Below are positions 9,112 through 18,190 of a stretch of DNA of 64,000 bases, piece after piece. Position numbers and translations under genes: made by a program. Under the pieces are notes generated by a model. The model saw only the letters and a list, made by a program, of their open reading frames with translations. It was not told the origin of the DNA and did no database searches. The stretch spans positions 1-64,000 of the forward strand of contig DATCZA010000017.1 of assembly GCA_036526135.1 (NCBI GenBank). Direction: 5' to 3'. The DNA is from UBA2965 sp036526135. GTDB lineage: Bacteria; Pseudomonadota; Gammaproteobacteria; Pseudomonadales; Azotimanducaceae. How positions within the stretch are numbered: position 1 is the first letter of the stretch; the number at the start of each line of letters is the position of its first letter.

Positions 9112-10392
9112 ATGCACACAGACAGGTCGAGGGAACTGATGCGGCGGGCGGCCCTGTCCATTCCCGGCGGCGTCAACTCCCCCGTCCGCGCGTTCAAGGG
9201 CGTCGGCGGCTCGCCCATTTTCTTCGAGCGGGGTGAGGGCGCGTTTCTCACAGACGTGGACGGCAACCGTTACATCGACTACGTCGGCTCCTGGGGCCCG
9301 ATGTTGCTGGGGCATGGCAACCCCGAAGTCGTCGCCGCCGTGAGGGCCCAGGCCGAGAAAGCTCTAGGCTTCGGCGCGCCCACCGAGCTCGAAATCGAGC
9401 TCGCGGAGCAGGTCGTGGACATGGTGCCGAGCATCGAGAAGATACGGATGGTGAACTCGGGCACCGAGGCCACCATGTCGGCAATCCGGCTCGCCAGAGG
9501 CTTCACCGGGCGCGACCTCATCGTTAAGTTCGACGGCTGTTATCACGGGCATTCCGACTCCCTGCTGGTCAAGGCGGGCTCGGGCGTTCTGACGCTGGGC
9601 ATCCCGAACTCACCCGGGGTACCCGCGGCCATCGCCGAGCAGACGCTGACGCTGCCATTCAACGATCTGGACGCAGTAGCCGAAGCGTTCGAACAATACG
9701 CCGGGCAGATCGCTGCGGTCATTCTCGAGCCGGTGGCGGGAAACATGGGATGCGTACCGCCGGAGGCAGGCTACCTGGAAGGGCTCCGCGAGCTGACGGG
9801 CCGCCACGGCAGCCTGCTCATCTTCGACGAGGTCATGACCGGATTTCGCGTGTCGCGCGGCGGCGCCCAGCAGCGCTATGGCGTGGAGCCGGATCTGACC
9901 ACACTCGGAAAGATCATCGGCGGGGGGCTGCCGGTGGGCGCGTTCGGCGGGCGCGCCGACGTCATGGCGCACATTGCGCCTGAAGGCACCATCTATCAGG
10001 CGGGAACGCTCTCGGGCAACCCGCTGGCAATGGTGGCGGGCCTGACGACCTTGCGCGCGCTCGACGATCCCCTCTACGAGGAACTGGAGCAGCGCACGGC
10101 CTATTTCTGCGAAGCCCTGGAAGCATCGGCAAATCGCCACGGCGTGAGCGTAACCATCAATTACGTGTGCGGCATGTTCAGCGTTTTCTTCACCAACGGC
10201 CCGGTCAGGAACTTCGCGGACGTGGCCCGTTCCGACACGGCATCTTTCAACCGGTTCTTTCACGCCATGCTCGACGGCGGCGTCTACCTGGCACCCTCGG
10301 CTTTCGAGGCCGGCTTCCTGTCGGTCGCCCACACGGAGGACGTGCTGGACGCCACGATCCAGGCCGCAGATCAGGCGTTCGCAACGCTGTAA
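9112..10392 (+). CDS. hemL: glutamate-1-semialdehyde 2,1-aminomutase
   Basis: A 426-residue PLP enzyme of aminotransferase class III. It converts glutamate-1-semialdehyde to 5-aminolevulinate in the C5 tetrapyrrole pathway. The PLP lysine lies in TTLGKIIGGGLP (K267; E. coli K265). The N-terminal PGGVNSPVRAF signature and the E-x-V-A-G-N-M-G segment are intact. Length equals the E. coli enzyme. It sits between hemJ and a PfkB kinase on the same strand with short gaps (27 and 14 bp), which suggests one transcript. Confidence 0.97.
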   Translation: MHTDRSRELMRRAALSIPGGVNSPVRAFKGVGGSPIFFERGEGAFLTDVDGNRYIDYVGSWGPMLLGHGNPEVVAAVRAQAEKALGFGAPTELEIELAEQVVDMVPSIEKIRMVNSGTEATMSAIRLARGFTGRDLIVKFDGCYHGHSDSLLVKAGSGVLTLGIPNSPGVPAAIAEQTLTLPFNDLDAVAEAFEQYAGQIAAVILEPVAGNMGCVPPEAGYLEGLRELTGRHGSLLIFDEVMTGFRVSRGGAQQRYGVEPDLTTLGKIIGGGLPVGAFGGRADVMAHIAPEGTIYQAGTLSGNPLAMVAGLTTLRALDDPLYEELEQRTAYFCEALEASANRHGVSVTINYVCGMFSVFFTNGPVRNFADVARSDTASFNRFFHAMLDGGVYLAPSAFEAGFLSVAHTEDVLDATIQAADQAFATL

Positions 10393-10406
10393 GGGGAGCC
10401 CCGTTC

Positions 10407-11402
10407 ATGTATGACATCTACGGCCTGGGAAATGCCCTGGTGGACATGGAGTATCGCGTGGATGACGGTTTTCTGCGCCGTCATGCCATCACCAAAGGAC
10501 ACATGACGCTGGTGGAGGAAGACCGGCTCGATGCTCTGATCGCCGACCTGGACGACTACGACCCCGAACGCATGAGCGGTGGATCCGCGGCAAACACGGT
10601 CATCGCAGCCCAGTGCTTCGGCGTAAGCACCTTCTACTCCTGCAAGGTCGCCGGCGACGCCACCGGCCACTACTTTCTGCGGGACATGGGCACGGCGGGC
10701 GTGAACACCAACGCCAATGCCAACGACGGACCGGGCAAGTCGGGGCGTTGCCTGGTGCTGGTCACACCCGACGCGGAGCGATCCATGAACACCTTTCTCG
10801 GCGTGTCGAGCCAGCTCAGCACAGCCGAGATCGACGAGGCGGCACTGGCCAAAGCAGGCTTCTTCTACGTCGAGGGCTACCTGAGCTCCAGTCCGGGAAG
10901 CCTGGAGGCGGCCGTGGAGTGCCGGCAGCTTGCCGAGGACTCGGGCGTGAAAACCGCGGTAAGCCTCTCCGATCCCAGCATGGTCGAGTTCTTCAGGGAC
11001 GGCATGGAGCAGATTCTGGGCAACGGCGTGGACCATTTGTTCTGCAACGAGGAAGAAGCACTGGCGTGGTCGCGAACGGACCGGCTGGACATCGCCATCC
11101 GCGAGCTCGCCGAGGTGGCCCGGGCAGTGAACATCACCCTGGGCGCCCGGGGCAGCCTGGCCGTGAACGGCCGTGAGCAGCGCCGCGCGCCGGGCTACCC
11201 GGTGACGGCCGTCGACACCAACGGTGCCGGAGACATCTACGCCGGTGCCTGCCTGTTCGGCTGGGCGGCCGGCATGTCCTCGGAGCAGGCGGCCGCCTTC
11301 GGAAACTTCGCGGCGGCTAACCTGGTACAGCGGTACGGTGCCCGATTCAGGCACGCAGGCGACTACCAGAGCGTGCTTGGCGACTTCCGGAAGGTCAGCT
11401 GA
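10407..11402 (+). CDS. PfkB-family (ribokinase-like) carbohydrate/adenosine kinase
   Basis: A 331-residue ribokinase-fold kinase. The N-terminal GG motif (MSGGSAANT) and the C-terminal DTNGAGD motif (270-276, catalytic base D276) are intact. Proteins of this subgroup are often labelled adenosine kinase, but substrate cannot be assigned from sequence alone. ATG 10407 is preceded by GGGGAG at good spacing. It follows hemL by 14 bp and overlaps sfsA tail to tail by 8 bp. Confidence 0.88.
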   Translation: MYDIYGLGNALVDMEYRVDDGFLRRHAITKGHMTLVEEDRLDALIADLDDYDPERMSGGSAANTVIAAQCFGVSTFYSCKVAGDATGHYFLRDMGTAGVNTNANANDGPGKSGRCLVLVTPDAERSMNTFLGVSSQLSTAEIDEAALAKAGFFYVEGYLSSSPGSLEAAVECRQLAEDSGVKTAVSLSDPSMVEFFRDGMEQILGNGVDHLFCNEEEALAWSRTDRLDIAIRELAEVARAVNITLGARGSLAVNGREQRRAPGYPVTAVDTNGAGDIYAGACLFGWAAGMSSEQAAAFGNFAAANLVQRYGARFRHAGDYQSVLGDFRKVS

Positions 11403-12096
11403 GCTCCACGGGGAGCGCCTCGCCCACCGCAAGGGCATCCCGATCGATCCGACACCCGTAGGCGATCACCTCGACACCCTCGGAGACGGCCCGACGCACC
11501 GCTTCACCGTACTCGGGATAGATCGCATCCGCCGTGGTCGCCAGGTCGATGCCGGTGTGCTGGACGCAGAACAGCAGCACGGCGCGGTCACCGGCCCGCT
11601 TCCTGCCGATCAGCGCTTCGACGTGGCGCAACGCCCGTTCGCTCACCGTATCCGGGAAGGCGCCGCGCCCCCGGCCGAGATTGTGGGTCATGCTCTTGAC
11701 CTCGACGAAGCAGCGCCCCCTGGCGCCCTCGAGGAGGAAATCGAAGCGACCCTTGCTTTCAGGGATGGCCGCTTCGCGCCTGATCTGCCCGTACCCGTCA
11801 AGCTCGGCCACGCCGCCCCGGGCAATGGCTTCTTCGACCAGCCGATTGGCTCTTGCCGTGTTGATCCCCACCCGGCCGGTCGGCGTGCACACCACCTCGA
11901 GCGTGTGACGATACTTGCGGCGCTCGTTCCCGGAGTCTGAATACCAGACCTCGCTGCCGGGATCTGAGCATCCAAGCATGGCGCCGGTGTTGGGGCAGTG
12001 CACGGTCAGCGGACCCTGGTCGGTCAACAGGTCGGCGAGAAATCTTTTGTAGCGACGCTCCAGGCGAGCAACTTCCAGCGGCGGGTGGAAATTCAC
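11395..12096 (-). CDS. sfsA: SfsA family DNA/RNA nuclease
   Basis: A 233-residue protein with an N-terminal OB-like domain and a PD-(D/E)XK-type nuclease core. FVEVKSMTHN and the earlier segments HCPNTGAMLG and SDSGNERRKY are typical of SfsA. E. coli SfsA was first named for stimulating sugar fermentation. Its start ATG overlaps the stop of the upstream aminotransferase by 4 bp (ATGA at 12096-12093), so the two are translationally coupled. The aminotransferase-sfsA-dksA neighbourhood is familiar from pseudomonads. Confidence 0.93.
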   Translation of the reverse strand: MNFHPPLEVARLERRYKRFLADLLTDQGPLTVHCPNTGAMLGCSDPGSEVWYSDSGNERRKYRHTLEVVCTPTGRVGINTARANRLVEEAIARGGVAELDGYGQIRREAAIPESKGRFDFLLEGARGRCFVEVKSMTHNLGRGRGAFPDTVSERALRHVEALIGRKRAGDRAVLLFCVQHTGIDLATTADAIYPEYGEAVRRAVSEGVEVIAYGCRIDRDALAVGEALPVELS

Positions 12097-13265
12097 AGGG
12101 CGCCCATGTCCTTGAGCGCCGTCTCAATCCGCTCGAGCCCGAGGGCGATGGAGTCTTCGTCGGTGGTGTACGCGAACCGCACGTACTGATCGGCCAGATG
12201 GTCACCAAAATCGATCCCCGGCGTAACCGCTACGTGGTAATCGTCCATCAGGCGCCAGCAGAACTCGGCCGAGTCGATGCCGATGGGCGAGACATCCACG
12301 TAGAGATAGAACGCCCCGCCCGGCACCACGGGGACTCGCAGACCGAGCTCCGTCAGGCCCTCGCGCAGCGCGTCTCTGCGCCCCTCGAAGGCAGCACGTC
12401 GTTGTTCGTGAATCGCCCGCGCCTCCGGCCCGAAGGCCGACAATGCCGCCCGCTGGGCGATGGACGACGGCGAGATGAAGAGATTCTGGGCGAGCCTGGC
12501 AACGGGCTCCAGCGCGGCCTCCGGAACCACCATCCACCCGAGCCGCCAGCCGGTCATTCCGTAGTACTTGGAAAAGCTGTTGAGAATGAATGCCTCGTCG
12601 GTGATCTCAAGACCGGTGCGGTATCCGGGCCCGTCACCGTAGATCAGGCCCTGGTAGATCTCGTCGAGGATCAGCCAGCCGCCTCTACGAGCCAGGGCAG
12701 CAACGAGCTCCGCGAGATGCGCCCGGGAGATCACCGCCCCCGTGGGGTTTGCCGGCGAAGCCAGCAGCAAACCCCGCGCTCTGGGCCCCCAATGCGCCTC
12801 CAGATCGTCAGCGTGCAGCTGAAAGCCACGGTCAGCGGACAGCGGAATTCGCTCGGGCTCGGCGTTGACGAGCCCGGCGAACACCTCGTTGCACGGATAT
12901 CCGGGGTCGGTGAGCAGCAGGCGGTCACCCGGGTTCAACAGCAACCCGCTCAGCAGGAGCAGACCACCGCTGGCGCCCGAGGTGACCACGACCCGGTCGG
13001 CGGAGAGAGAAACACCAAGTTCCTGACAGTAATGCTGGGCGATGCGCTCACGCAGCTCCGGGATGCCCAGCGCCTGGGTGTACTTTGTTTCCCCTGCCTC
13101 CAGGGCATCGATGCCCGCCCGAACGATGGGGTCGGCGGTCACGAAGTCCGGCTCGCCTACCTCGAAGTGCACGACGCGGTGCCCCGAAGCCTCGATGGCC
13201 TTCGCCCGTTCCATCAATTGCATGACCCGAAACGGGGCTATTCGGTCCAGCCGCTGCGCGTACAT
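12093..13265 (-). CDS. class I/II PLP-dependent aminotransferase
   Basis: A 390-residue fold-type I aminotransferase. The PLP lysine is K233 in NSFSKYYGMTGWRLGW. ASPANPTGA (169-177) and DEIYQGLIY mark the cofactor site, and FEVGEPDF is the N-terminal substrate-side motif. The amino acid used is not evident; aspartate/tyrosine-type enzymes share this pattern. It is translationally coupled to sfsA and divergent from dksA across 163 bp, in which I see no convincing promoter pair. Confidence 0.92.
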   Translation of the reverse strand: MYAQRLDRIAPFRVMQLMERAKAIEASGHRVVHFEVGEPDFVTADPIVRAGIDALEAGETKYTQALGIPELRERIAQHYCQELGVSLSADRVVVTSGASGGLLLLSGLLLNPGDRLLLTDPGYPCNEVFAGLVNAEPERIPLSADRGFQLHADDLEAHWGPRARGLLLASPANPTGAVISRAHLAELVAALARRGGWLILDEIYQGLIYGDGPGYRTGLEITDEAFILNSFSKYYGMTGWRLGWMVVPEAALEPVARLAQNLFISPSSIAQRAALSAFGPEARAIHEQRRAAFEGRRDALREGLTELGLRVPVVPGGAFYLYVDVSPIGIDSAEFCWRLMDDYHVAVTPGIDFGDHLADQYVRFAYTTDEDSIALGLERIETALKDMGAL

Positions 13266-13428
13266 GTGCCCTGAATTCTCCCTTTGAGCCGTGCGTCAGA
13301 AATCACGAAAAACCTGGACGGATTATATGGTCAACGCCGATTTCTTCTGGTAGCTTACGCGCCCTTCGCGAAATCCGGCTCGAAAAATCAGCCGATTTTC
13401 CATTGGAAAGGACGATCAGAGGCGACAT

Positions 13429-13890
13429 ATGGCGGCCCGCGCAAAAAATCGATCTACGAAAGCCAAGGCAGTCGATTCTCCATTTCGCAACTTCACGCCC
13501 TACAAACCCAGGAAGTCGGAAGCGTACATGAGCGACGGCCAGGTCGAGCACTTCCGCAACATCCTCTCCAAGTGGCGACAGGAGCTGATGGAAGAGGTCG
13601 ATCGAACCGTCCACCACATGCAGGACGAAGCGGCCAATTTCCCGGATCCGGCGGACCGCGCGACCCAGGAAGAGGAATTCAGCATAGAGCTCCGGACCCG
13701 CGACAGGGAACGCAAGCTAATCAGGAAGATCGACCAGACCCTCGATCGCCTGGACCAGGGTGACTTCGGCTACTGCGACACCTGCGGGGTCGAGATCGGT
13801 CTGCGCCGCTTGGAGGCACGACCCACCGCCAACCAGTGCGTCGACTGCAAGTCCCTCGACGAGATCAAGGAGAGGCAGCTGCACGGCTGA
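13429..13890 (+). CDS. dksA: RNA polymerase-binding transcription factor DksA
   Basis: A 153-residue secondary-channel regulator that works with ppGpp to repress rRNA promoters and activate amino-acid promoters. The long coiled coil carries the tip motif D73-x-x-D76-x-A78. The C-terminal zinc finger has all four cysteines (C116, C119, C137, C140), so it is the zinc-binding DksA rather than the C-minus paralogue. AGAGG lies 6 nt before ATG 13429. The protein is a likely effector of the GC-rich rRNA promoter at 1078-1105. gluQ follows 35 bp downstream. Confidence 0.97.
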   Translation: MAARAKNRSTKAKAVDSPFRNFTPYKPRKSEAYMSDGQVEHFRNILSKWRQELMEEVDRTVHHMQDEAANFPDPADRATQEEEFSIELRTRDRERKLIRKIDQTLDRLDQGDFGYCDTCGVEIGLRRLEARPTANQCVDCKSLDEIKERQLHG

Positions 13891-13925
13891 CGGGACGCTC
13901 CGTCTCCCGCGCATCTTCGCAAGGC

Positions 13926-14783
13926 ATGGCCGGTCGGTTCGCGCCGTCACCAACCGGTCCGCTGCACCTCGGATCCCTTCTCGCCGCGACCGCCAGCTAC
14001 CTGGATGCCCGTGCCGCCGGCGAAACCTGGCGGCTGCGCTTCGACGATCTGGACGTTCCCAGAAACGATCCCGGCGCCATTGGGAGCATCACTGCCACGC
14101 TCAGGGCTCACGGCCTGATCTGGGACGGGCCCATCGTCCACCAGAGCGACAACCTGACGGCATACGAAGAGGCGCTGAACCGTCTCGACCGCATGGGGCT
14201 GCTGTTCTACTGCACCTGTTCCAGGCGCGACCTGCGCGCCGAGGCGGTTTACCCCGGCACGTGCCGCGCCTTTCGCGAGCCCCGACGAGACAGCGCCACC
14301 AGGGTGCTGGTGGACCAGGTGGCCATCGAGTTCGCCGACCGCATACAAGGCCCGCAACGCTGTCGTCTCGACCAGACGGTGGGCGACTTCATCGTGCGCC
14401 GACGCGACGGCCTGGTGGCCTACCAGCTGGCCACCGCGGTGGATGACGGGGGCGAAGAGGTTACTTCGGTGGTCAGGGGCGCCGACCTGCTGGACAACAC
14501 GCCCCGCCAGATCTACCTGATGCAGCGGCTCGGTCTGAAGCCGCCGCGCTACGCGCACATTCCCGTCCTCCTGAAACCCGACGGCAGCAAGCTGTCCAAG
14601 CAGACCATGGCCCCGCCCGTGGACGCCCATCGGGCGCCCGAGAACCTGCTGACGGCGTACGGCCTGCTCGGTATGCGCCCGCCTTCCGATGCGCAACGGT
14701 GGGAAGTCGAGCGCATTCTCTCCTGGGGCATCAGCCACTGGGACCAGGAGAAGGTCCCACGTCGGCGGTCCGTCGAGCCTTGA
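13926..14783 (+). CDS. gluQ: glutamyl-Q tRNA(Asp) synthetase
   Basis: A 285-residue paralogue of the GluRS catalytic domain without an anticodon-binding domain. It glutamylates queuosine at position 34 of tRNA-Asp. FAPSPTGPLHLGS holds the HIGH-like motif and KLSKQ replaces KMSKS. The CTC and GTC cysteine pairs around the zinc site are present. ATG 13926 gives a family-like N-terminus, although the Shine-Dalgarno is weak. It follows dksA, as in E. coli and Pseudomonas. In Pseudomonas cbrA comes next; here the CbrB-like gene follows directly. Confidence 0.95.
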   Translation: MAGRFAPSPTGPLHLGSLLAATASYLDARAAGETWRLRFDDLDVPRNDPGAIGSITATLRAHGLIWDGPIVHQSDNLTAYEEALNRLDRMGLLFYCTCSRRDLRAEAVYPGTCRAFREPRRDSATRVLVDQVAIEFADRIQGPQRCRLDQTVGDFIVRRRDGLVAYQLATAVDDGGEEVTSVVRGADLLDNTPRQIYLMQRLGLKPPRYAHIPVLLKPDGSKLSKQTMAPPVDAHRAPENLLTAYGLLGMRPPSDAQRWEVERILSWGISHWDQEKVPRRRSVEP

Positions 14784-14838
14784 CGCCCCACTGCAGGGTC
14801 GCGCGCGCACCCTGACCTTTTTGTTACCATCGCGCGCC

Positions 14839-16158
14839 ATGTATCACGTACTTCTGGTGGATTCGGGCGATCGTCGCGAGACCGTTCGAGGCGTTCTCGA
14901 GAACGCCGGCATCACGGTGGTAGGGCCGGAGAGCATCGAAGCGCTCCGCCAGATCGATGCCCGCCAGTACCGGTGCCTGCTCGCCGCTGTGGGCCCTCTG
15001 TTCGGAACGACCGAAGACGCCATCGACCTGGCCGGCAGGCTCCCCGTGGTGCTCCTGGATCCCGTAGGCGACGCTCGCCGGGCGGTGGCAGCCATGAAGC
15101 GCGGCGCCGCCGACTACCTGGTCTGCCCCTTCACGGAAGAGGAGCTCCTGAGCGCCGTAGAGCGCTGCCGCCCCACAGGCGCCCCCCAGCCGCGTGACCC
15201 GCTGAACATGGTGGGCGCGAGCCAGCCGATGAAGGATCTGTACAACCGGATCGCCCAGGTCGCGCCCACCGACTCAACGGTGCTCATCGAGGGAGAGTCC
15301 GGCTCCGGAAAGGAGCTCGTAGCGCGCGCGATCCACGCGGCAAGCCGCCGCAACGATGCGCCGCTGATCACGCTGAACTGCGCCACCGTGCCGGCTGAGC
15401 TGATCGAGTCCGAGCTGTTCGGCAGACCAGCCGAGGGGCAAGCGGCCAGCCGCCACGGGCTTTTGGAAGCGGCCAACGGCGGGACCCTGTTTCTGGACGA
15501 GATCGCCGAGCTGCCTCCGAACGTTCAGGCGCGTCTGCTGCGAGTGCTTCAGGACGGCTGCCTGGGCCTGTCCAGCGACGGTACCCCCTTCACCGTGGAC
15601 GTGCGCATCATCGCCGCGACCCACCAGAACCTGAGACAGCTCATCGAGGCAGACCAGTTCCGGGAGGATCTCTACTATCGCCTGAACGTCGTGAATCTGC
15701 CGATTCCGCCGTTGAGAGCCAGGGGCGACGATGTCCTACAGCTCGCAGAGAGCATCCTCAGGCGAACGTGCAAACGACTCTCGAGGACCTGCCCGGGATT
15801 CACCCGATCGGCCCAGGAAGCCATGCAGCAGTACGCCTGGCCCGGCAACGTCCGAGAGCTCGAGAACGCTGTGGAAAGGGCCGTCATCCTGTGCTCGGAG
15901 TCCGCAATCGAACCGCATCTGCTGGCCATCGACCTGACTCCGCCCGCTTCCGTCGAGCCGCCGCCCTCCATGAACGACCGATCCAGCCTGGAGGACTATT
16001 TCGTGCGGTTCGTGACCGCCCACCAGGACCAGCTGACGGAGACCGAGCTCGCGGAAAAGCTGGGGATCAGCCGCAAGAGCCTGTGGGAGAGGCGTCAGCG
16101 GCTGAACATTCCTCGTAAGAAGACCCGCAAGCGGGGTCCGCGCAGGGACAGCACTTGA
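14839..16158 (+). CDS. CbrB-like NtrC-family regulator with degenerate receiver and no GAFTGA loop
   Basis: 439 residues: N-terminal receiver-like domain (1-110), AAA+ domain (about 122-350) and a Fis-type HTH (402-425). Walker A GESGSGKE (152-159) and Walker B LFLDE are intact. Three expected features are missing. The phospho-acceptor site reads RCLLAAVG (45-52) with no Asp. The conserved receiver lysine is C96 in VCPF. After SELFG (191-195) the GAFTGA sigma-54 loop is replaced by RPAEGQAASRHG. It occupies the cbrB place (between gluQ and pcnB) but no cbrA is present. It probably no longer acts as a phosphorylation-controlled sigma-54 activator; it may be a DNA-binding repressor or sigma-70 regulator. 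Confidence 0.85.
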   Translation: MYHVLLVDSGDRRETVRGVLENAGITVVGPESIEALRQIDARQYRCLLAAVGPLFGTTEDAIDLAGRLPVVLLDPVGDARRAVAAMKRGAADYLVCPFTEEELLSAVERCRPTGAPQPRDPLNMVGASQPMKDLYNRIAQVAPTDSTVLIEGESGSGKELVARAIHAASRRNDAPLITLNCATVPAELIESELFGRPAEGQAASRHGLLEAANGGTLFLDEIAELPPNVQARLLRVLQDGCLGLSSDGTPFTVDVRIIAATHQNLRQLIEADQFREDLYYRLNVVNLPIPPLRARGDDVLQLAESILRRTCKRLSRTCPGFTRSAQEAMQQYAWPGNVRELENAVERAVILCSESAIEPHLLAIDLTPPASVEPPPSMNDRSSLEDYFVRFVTAHQDQLTETELAEKLGISRKSLWERRQRLNIPRKKTRKRGPRRDST

Positions 16159-17423
16159 GCGAGCCGGTCAGGCTAGACGCGACGGAGCACGGTCTCCTTA
16201 GAGACCAGGTGGATCCCGAGGCTCTGGATGTCACCAGGCGGCTGTCCGAGGCCGGCTACCAGGCCCTTCTCGTGGGCGGGTGCGTCAGAGACCTGCTCCT
16301 GGGCGCAGAGCCAAAGGATTTCGACGTGGCAACGGATGCAACGCCGGAGGAGGTTCGCCAGCTCTTTCGACGCTCCCGGCTGGTCGGCCGCAGATTTCGC
16401 ATTGCTCACGTGCGCTACGGCCGCAAGGTCATCGAGGTATCGACCTTCCGCCGCTCTCACACCGAAGACGAGGACGAGCGTCGTCACTCGGAGGAAGGGG
16501 TCATTCTCCGCGACAACCTGTACGGCAGCCTGGAAGAGGACGCCTTCCGCAGGGACTTCACGATAAACGCGCTCTACTACGATCCCGAAACCGAGGAAAT
16601 TCTGGACTACGTGGGTGGTCTGGAGGATCTGGAGCGGGCGGACCTCCGCTTCATCGGCGAGGCCGAGGTCCGGCTGCGCGAGGACCCCGTGCGGCTGCTG
16701 CGCGCGGTGAGGTTCCAAGCGAAACTCAATTTCCAGCTCGATGAGAGCATCGAGACCGCCCTGCCCGATGCCGCCGAACGGCTCAGCGTCATACCCTCCG
16801 CACGGCTGTTCGACGAGGTCGCCAAGCTGATGATGTCCGGAGCTGCGGGAGCCGCCTGGAAAGCCATTGCGGGCACGCCGCTGCGGGCCGCGCTTTTCCC
16901 CGGCACACCTCCCGATTCCCGGCTGGTCGAGCTGGCCATGGCCAATACCGACCAGCGTATCGCCAGCGATCTGCCCGTCACCCCGGGCTTTCTGCTCGCG
17001 GTGCTCATGTGGCACGACTTCCAGGCCCGATGCAACGCTCTGACCGACGAGCGAAAGCCCGCCGAGGCCCGGCACCAGGCGGCGTCCGAGACCCTGGCCG
17101 CTCAACAGGCGGTTACGTCCATGCCGCGCCGGTTCTCTCAGTTCGTACGCGACGTCTGGAGCCTGCAGCCACGTCTGGAGGCCAGGCTACCGAGGCAGAT
17201 CGACCGGATCGTGCAGCACCCCAGATTCCGGGCCGCCTACGACTTTCTCGTGCTGCGGGCGGAGTCGGGCGAGCAGGCCACCGACAGCGAACCGCTCGAT
17301 GATGCTGCGCAGTGGTGGACTACCTTCCAGCAGGCAGACCAGGCCACGCGGGCCGATATGACCGAGGCGCGACTGGCGGTCCAGCCACCAAGAAAGCGGA
17401 GGAGAAGGCGCCGCCGTGGTTGA
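16155..17423 (+). CDS. pcnB: poly(A) polymerase I (polynucleotide adenylyltransferase)
   Basis: A 422-residue class II nucleotidyltransferase that adds 3' poly(A) tails to RNA and so promotes decay. The active-site pattern is G41-G42 (LVGGCVRD) with D55 and D57 (KDFDVAT). The RRDFTINALYY motif and the RNA-binding helical domain follow, and the protein ends in an arginine-rich tail after PPRKRR. The start is TTG 16155, overlapping the stop of the regulator gene (TTGA), which suggests coupled translation. In Pseudomonas folK and panBC follow; here they do not. Confidence 0.95.
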   Translation: MSEPVRLDATEHGLLRDQVDPEALDVTRRLSEAGYQALLVGGCVRDLLLGAEPKDFDVATDATPEEVRQLFRRSRLVGRRFRIAHVRYGRKVIEVSTFRRSHTEDEDERRHSEEGVILRDNLYGSLEEDAFRRDFTINALYYDPETEEILDYVGGLEDLERADLRFIGEAEVRLREDPVRLLRAVRFQAKLNFQLDESIETALPDAAERLSVIPSARLFDEVAKLMMSGAAGAAWKAIAGTPLRAALFPGTPPDSRLVELAMANTDQRIASDLPVTPGFLLAVLMWHDFQARCNALTDERKPAEARHQAASETLAAQQAVTSMPRRFSQFVRDVWSLQPRLEARLPRQIDRIVQHPRFRAAYDFLVLRAESGEQATDSEPLDDAAQWWTTFQQADQATRADMTEARLAVQPPRKRRRRRRRG

Positions 17424-17430
17424 AGCGAAG

Positions 17431-17458
17431 GGATGCCTTGTCCATTATTAAGGCATCC
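17431..17458. repeat. inverted repeat between pcnB and the deoxynucleoside kinase gene
   Basis: Perfect 9-bp arms GGATGCCTT (17431-17439) and AAGGCATCC (17450-17458) flank a 10-nt loop, 7 bp after the pcnB stop. No T-run follows on either strand, so it is not a normal terminator. It covers the alternative TTG start (17438) and part of its GAAGGG ribosome site, so it could be an operator or a translation-controlling hairpin. Confidence 0.5.
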
Positions 17459-17476
17459 GACCAGCTGATCCGCTCC

Positions 17477-18190
17477 ATGACGCCACCGGCCCAGCACTCT
17501 CTAGCCATCGAAACTACGGCCGCGCTCGGGCAGAAACTGGAAGGAAAATCTCTACCGCGTTACATCGTCATCGAGGGCCCCATCGGGGTCGGCAAGACCA
17601 CCCTTGCCAACAAGCTGGCCGAGGCCTTTCACTACCCGATTCTCCTGGAGCCCGCCGCGCAGAACCCGTTTCTCAACAGCTTCTACCGAGACGGCCGGCG
17701 CAACGCGTTGCCCACCCAGCTGTTCTTCCTGCTCCACAGGGCGCAGCAGATTGCCAACCTCGACCACGCTGACCTGCTCGGGCCCACCCTGGTCGCCGAT
17801 TTCCTCATGGAGAAGGACGACCTGTTCGCCCGGATGACCCTGGATGAGGACGAGTACGCCCTCTACCGCCAGATCCACGAGACGCTGGACATCGACCCGC
17901 CAAAGCCCGACCTCGTCATCTACCTGCAGGCCCCGGTGGACGTTCTGCGAACGCGCATTCGTGACCGCGGCATCGACTACGAACGCGACATCGAGGCCGG
18001 GTACCTGGAAAGCCTGGCCCGGGCCTATACGGAGTTCTTTCATTTCTATGACGCCGCGCCCCTGCTGGTCGTCAACGCAGCGTCCATAGACTTCGCCAAC
18101 AACGCCGTTCACTTCGAGTCCCTGCTCGACCAGATACTCGCGATGGACGGCCTTCGTCAGTACTTCAACCCGAATCCCACCCTGCTTTGA
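17477..18190 (+). CDS. deoxynucleoside kinase family protein
   Basis: 237 residues from ATG 17477. It has a P-loop kinase fold of the dNK/dGK type: Walker A GPIGVGKTT (34-42), a LVADFLMEKD segment for the substrate base and the LID-type arginines in RIRDRGIDYERD. It would phosphorylate deoxynucleosides for salvage. An alternative TTG start at 17438 has a better Shine-Dalgarno (GAAGGG) and would add 13 residues. In several gammaproteobacteria such a kinase lies near folK and panB; those genes are absent here. It is followed by pgi after 124 bp that hold nothing I recognise. Confidence 0.87.
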   Translation: MTPPAQHSLAIETTAALGQKLEGKSLPRYIVIEGPIGVGKTTLANKLAEAFHYPILLEPAAQNPFLNSFYRDGRRNALPTQLFFLLHRAQQIANLDHADLLGPTLVADFLMEKDDLFARMTLDEDEYALYRQIHETLDIDPPKPDLVIYLQAPVDVLRTRIRDRGIDYERDIEAGYLESLARAYTEFFHFYDAAPLLVVNAASIDFANNAVHFESLLDQILAMDGLRQYFNPNPTLL

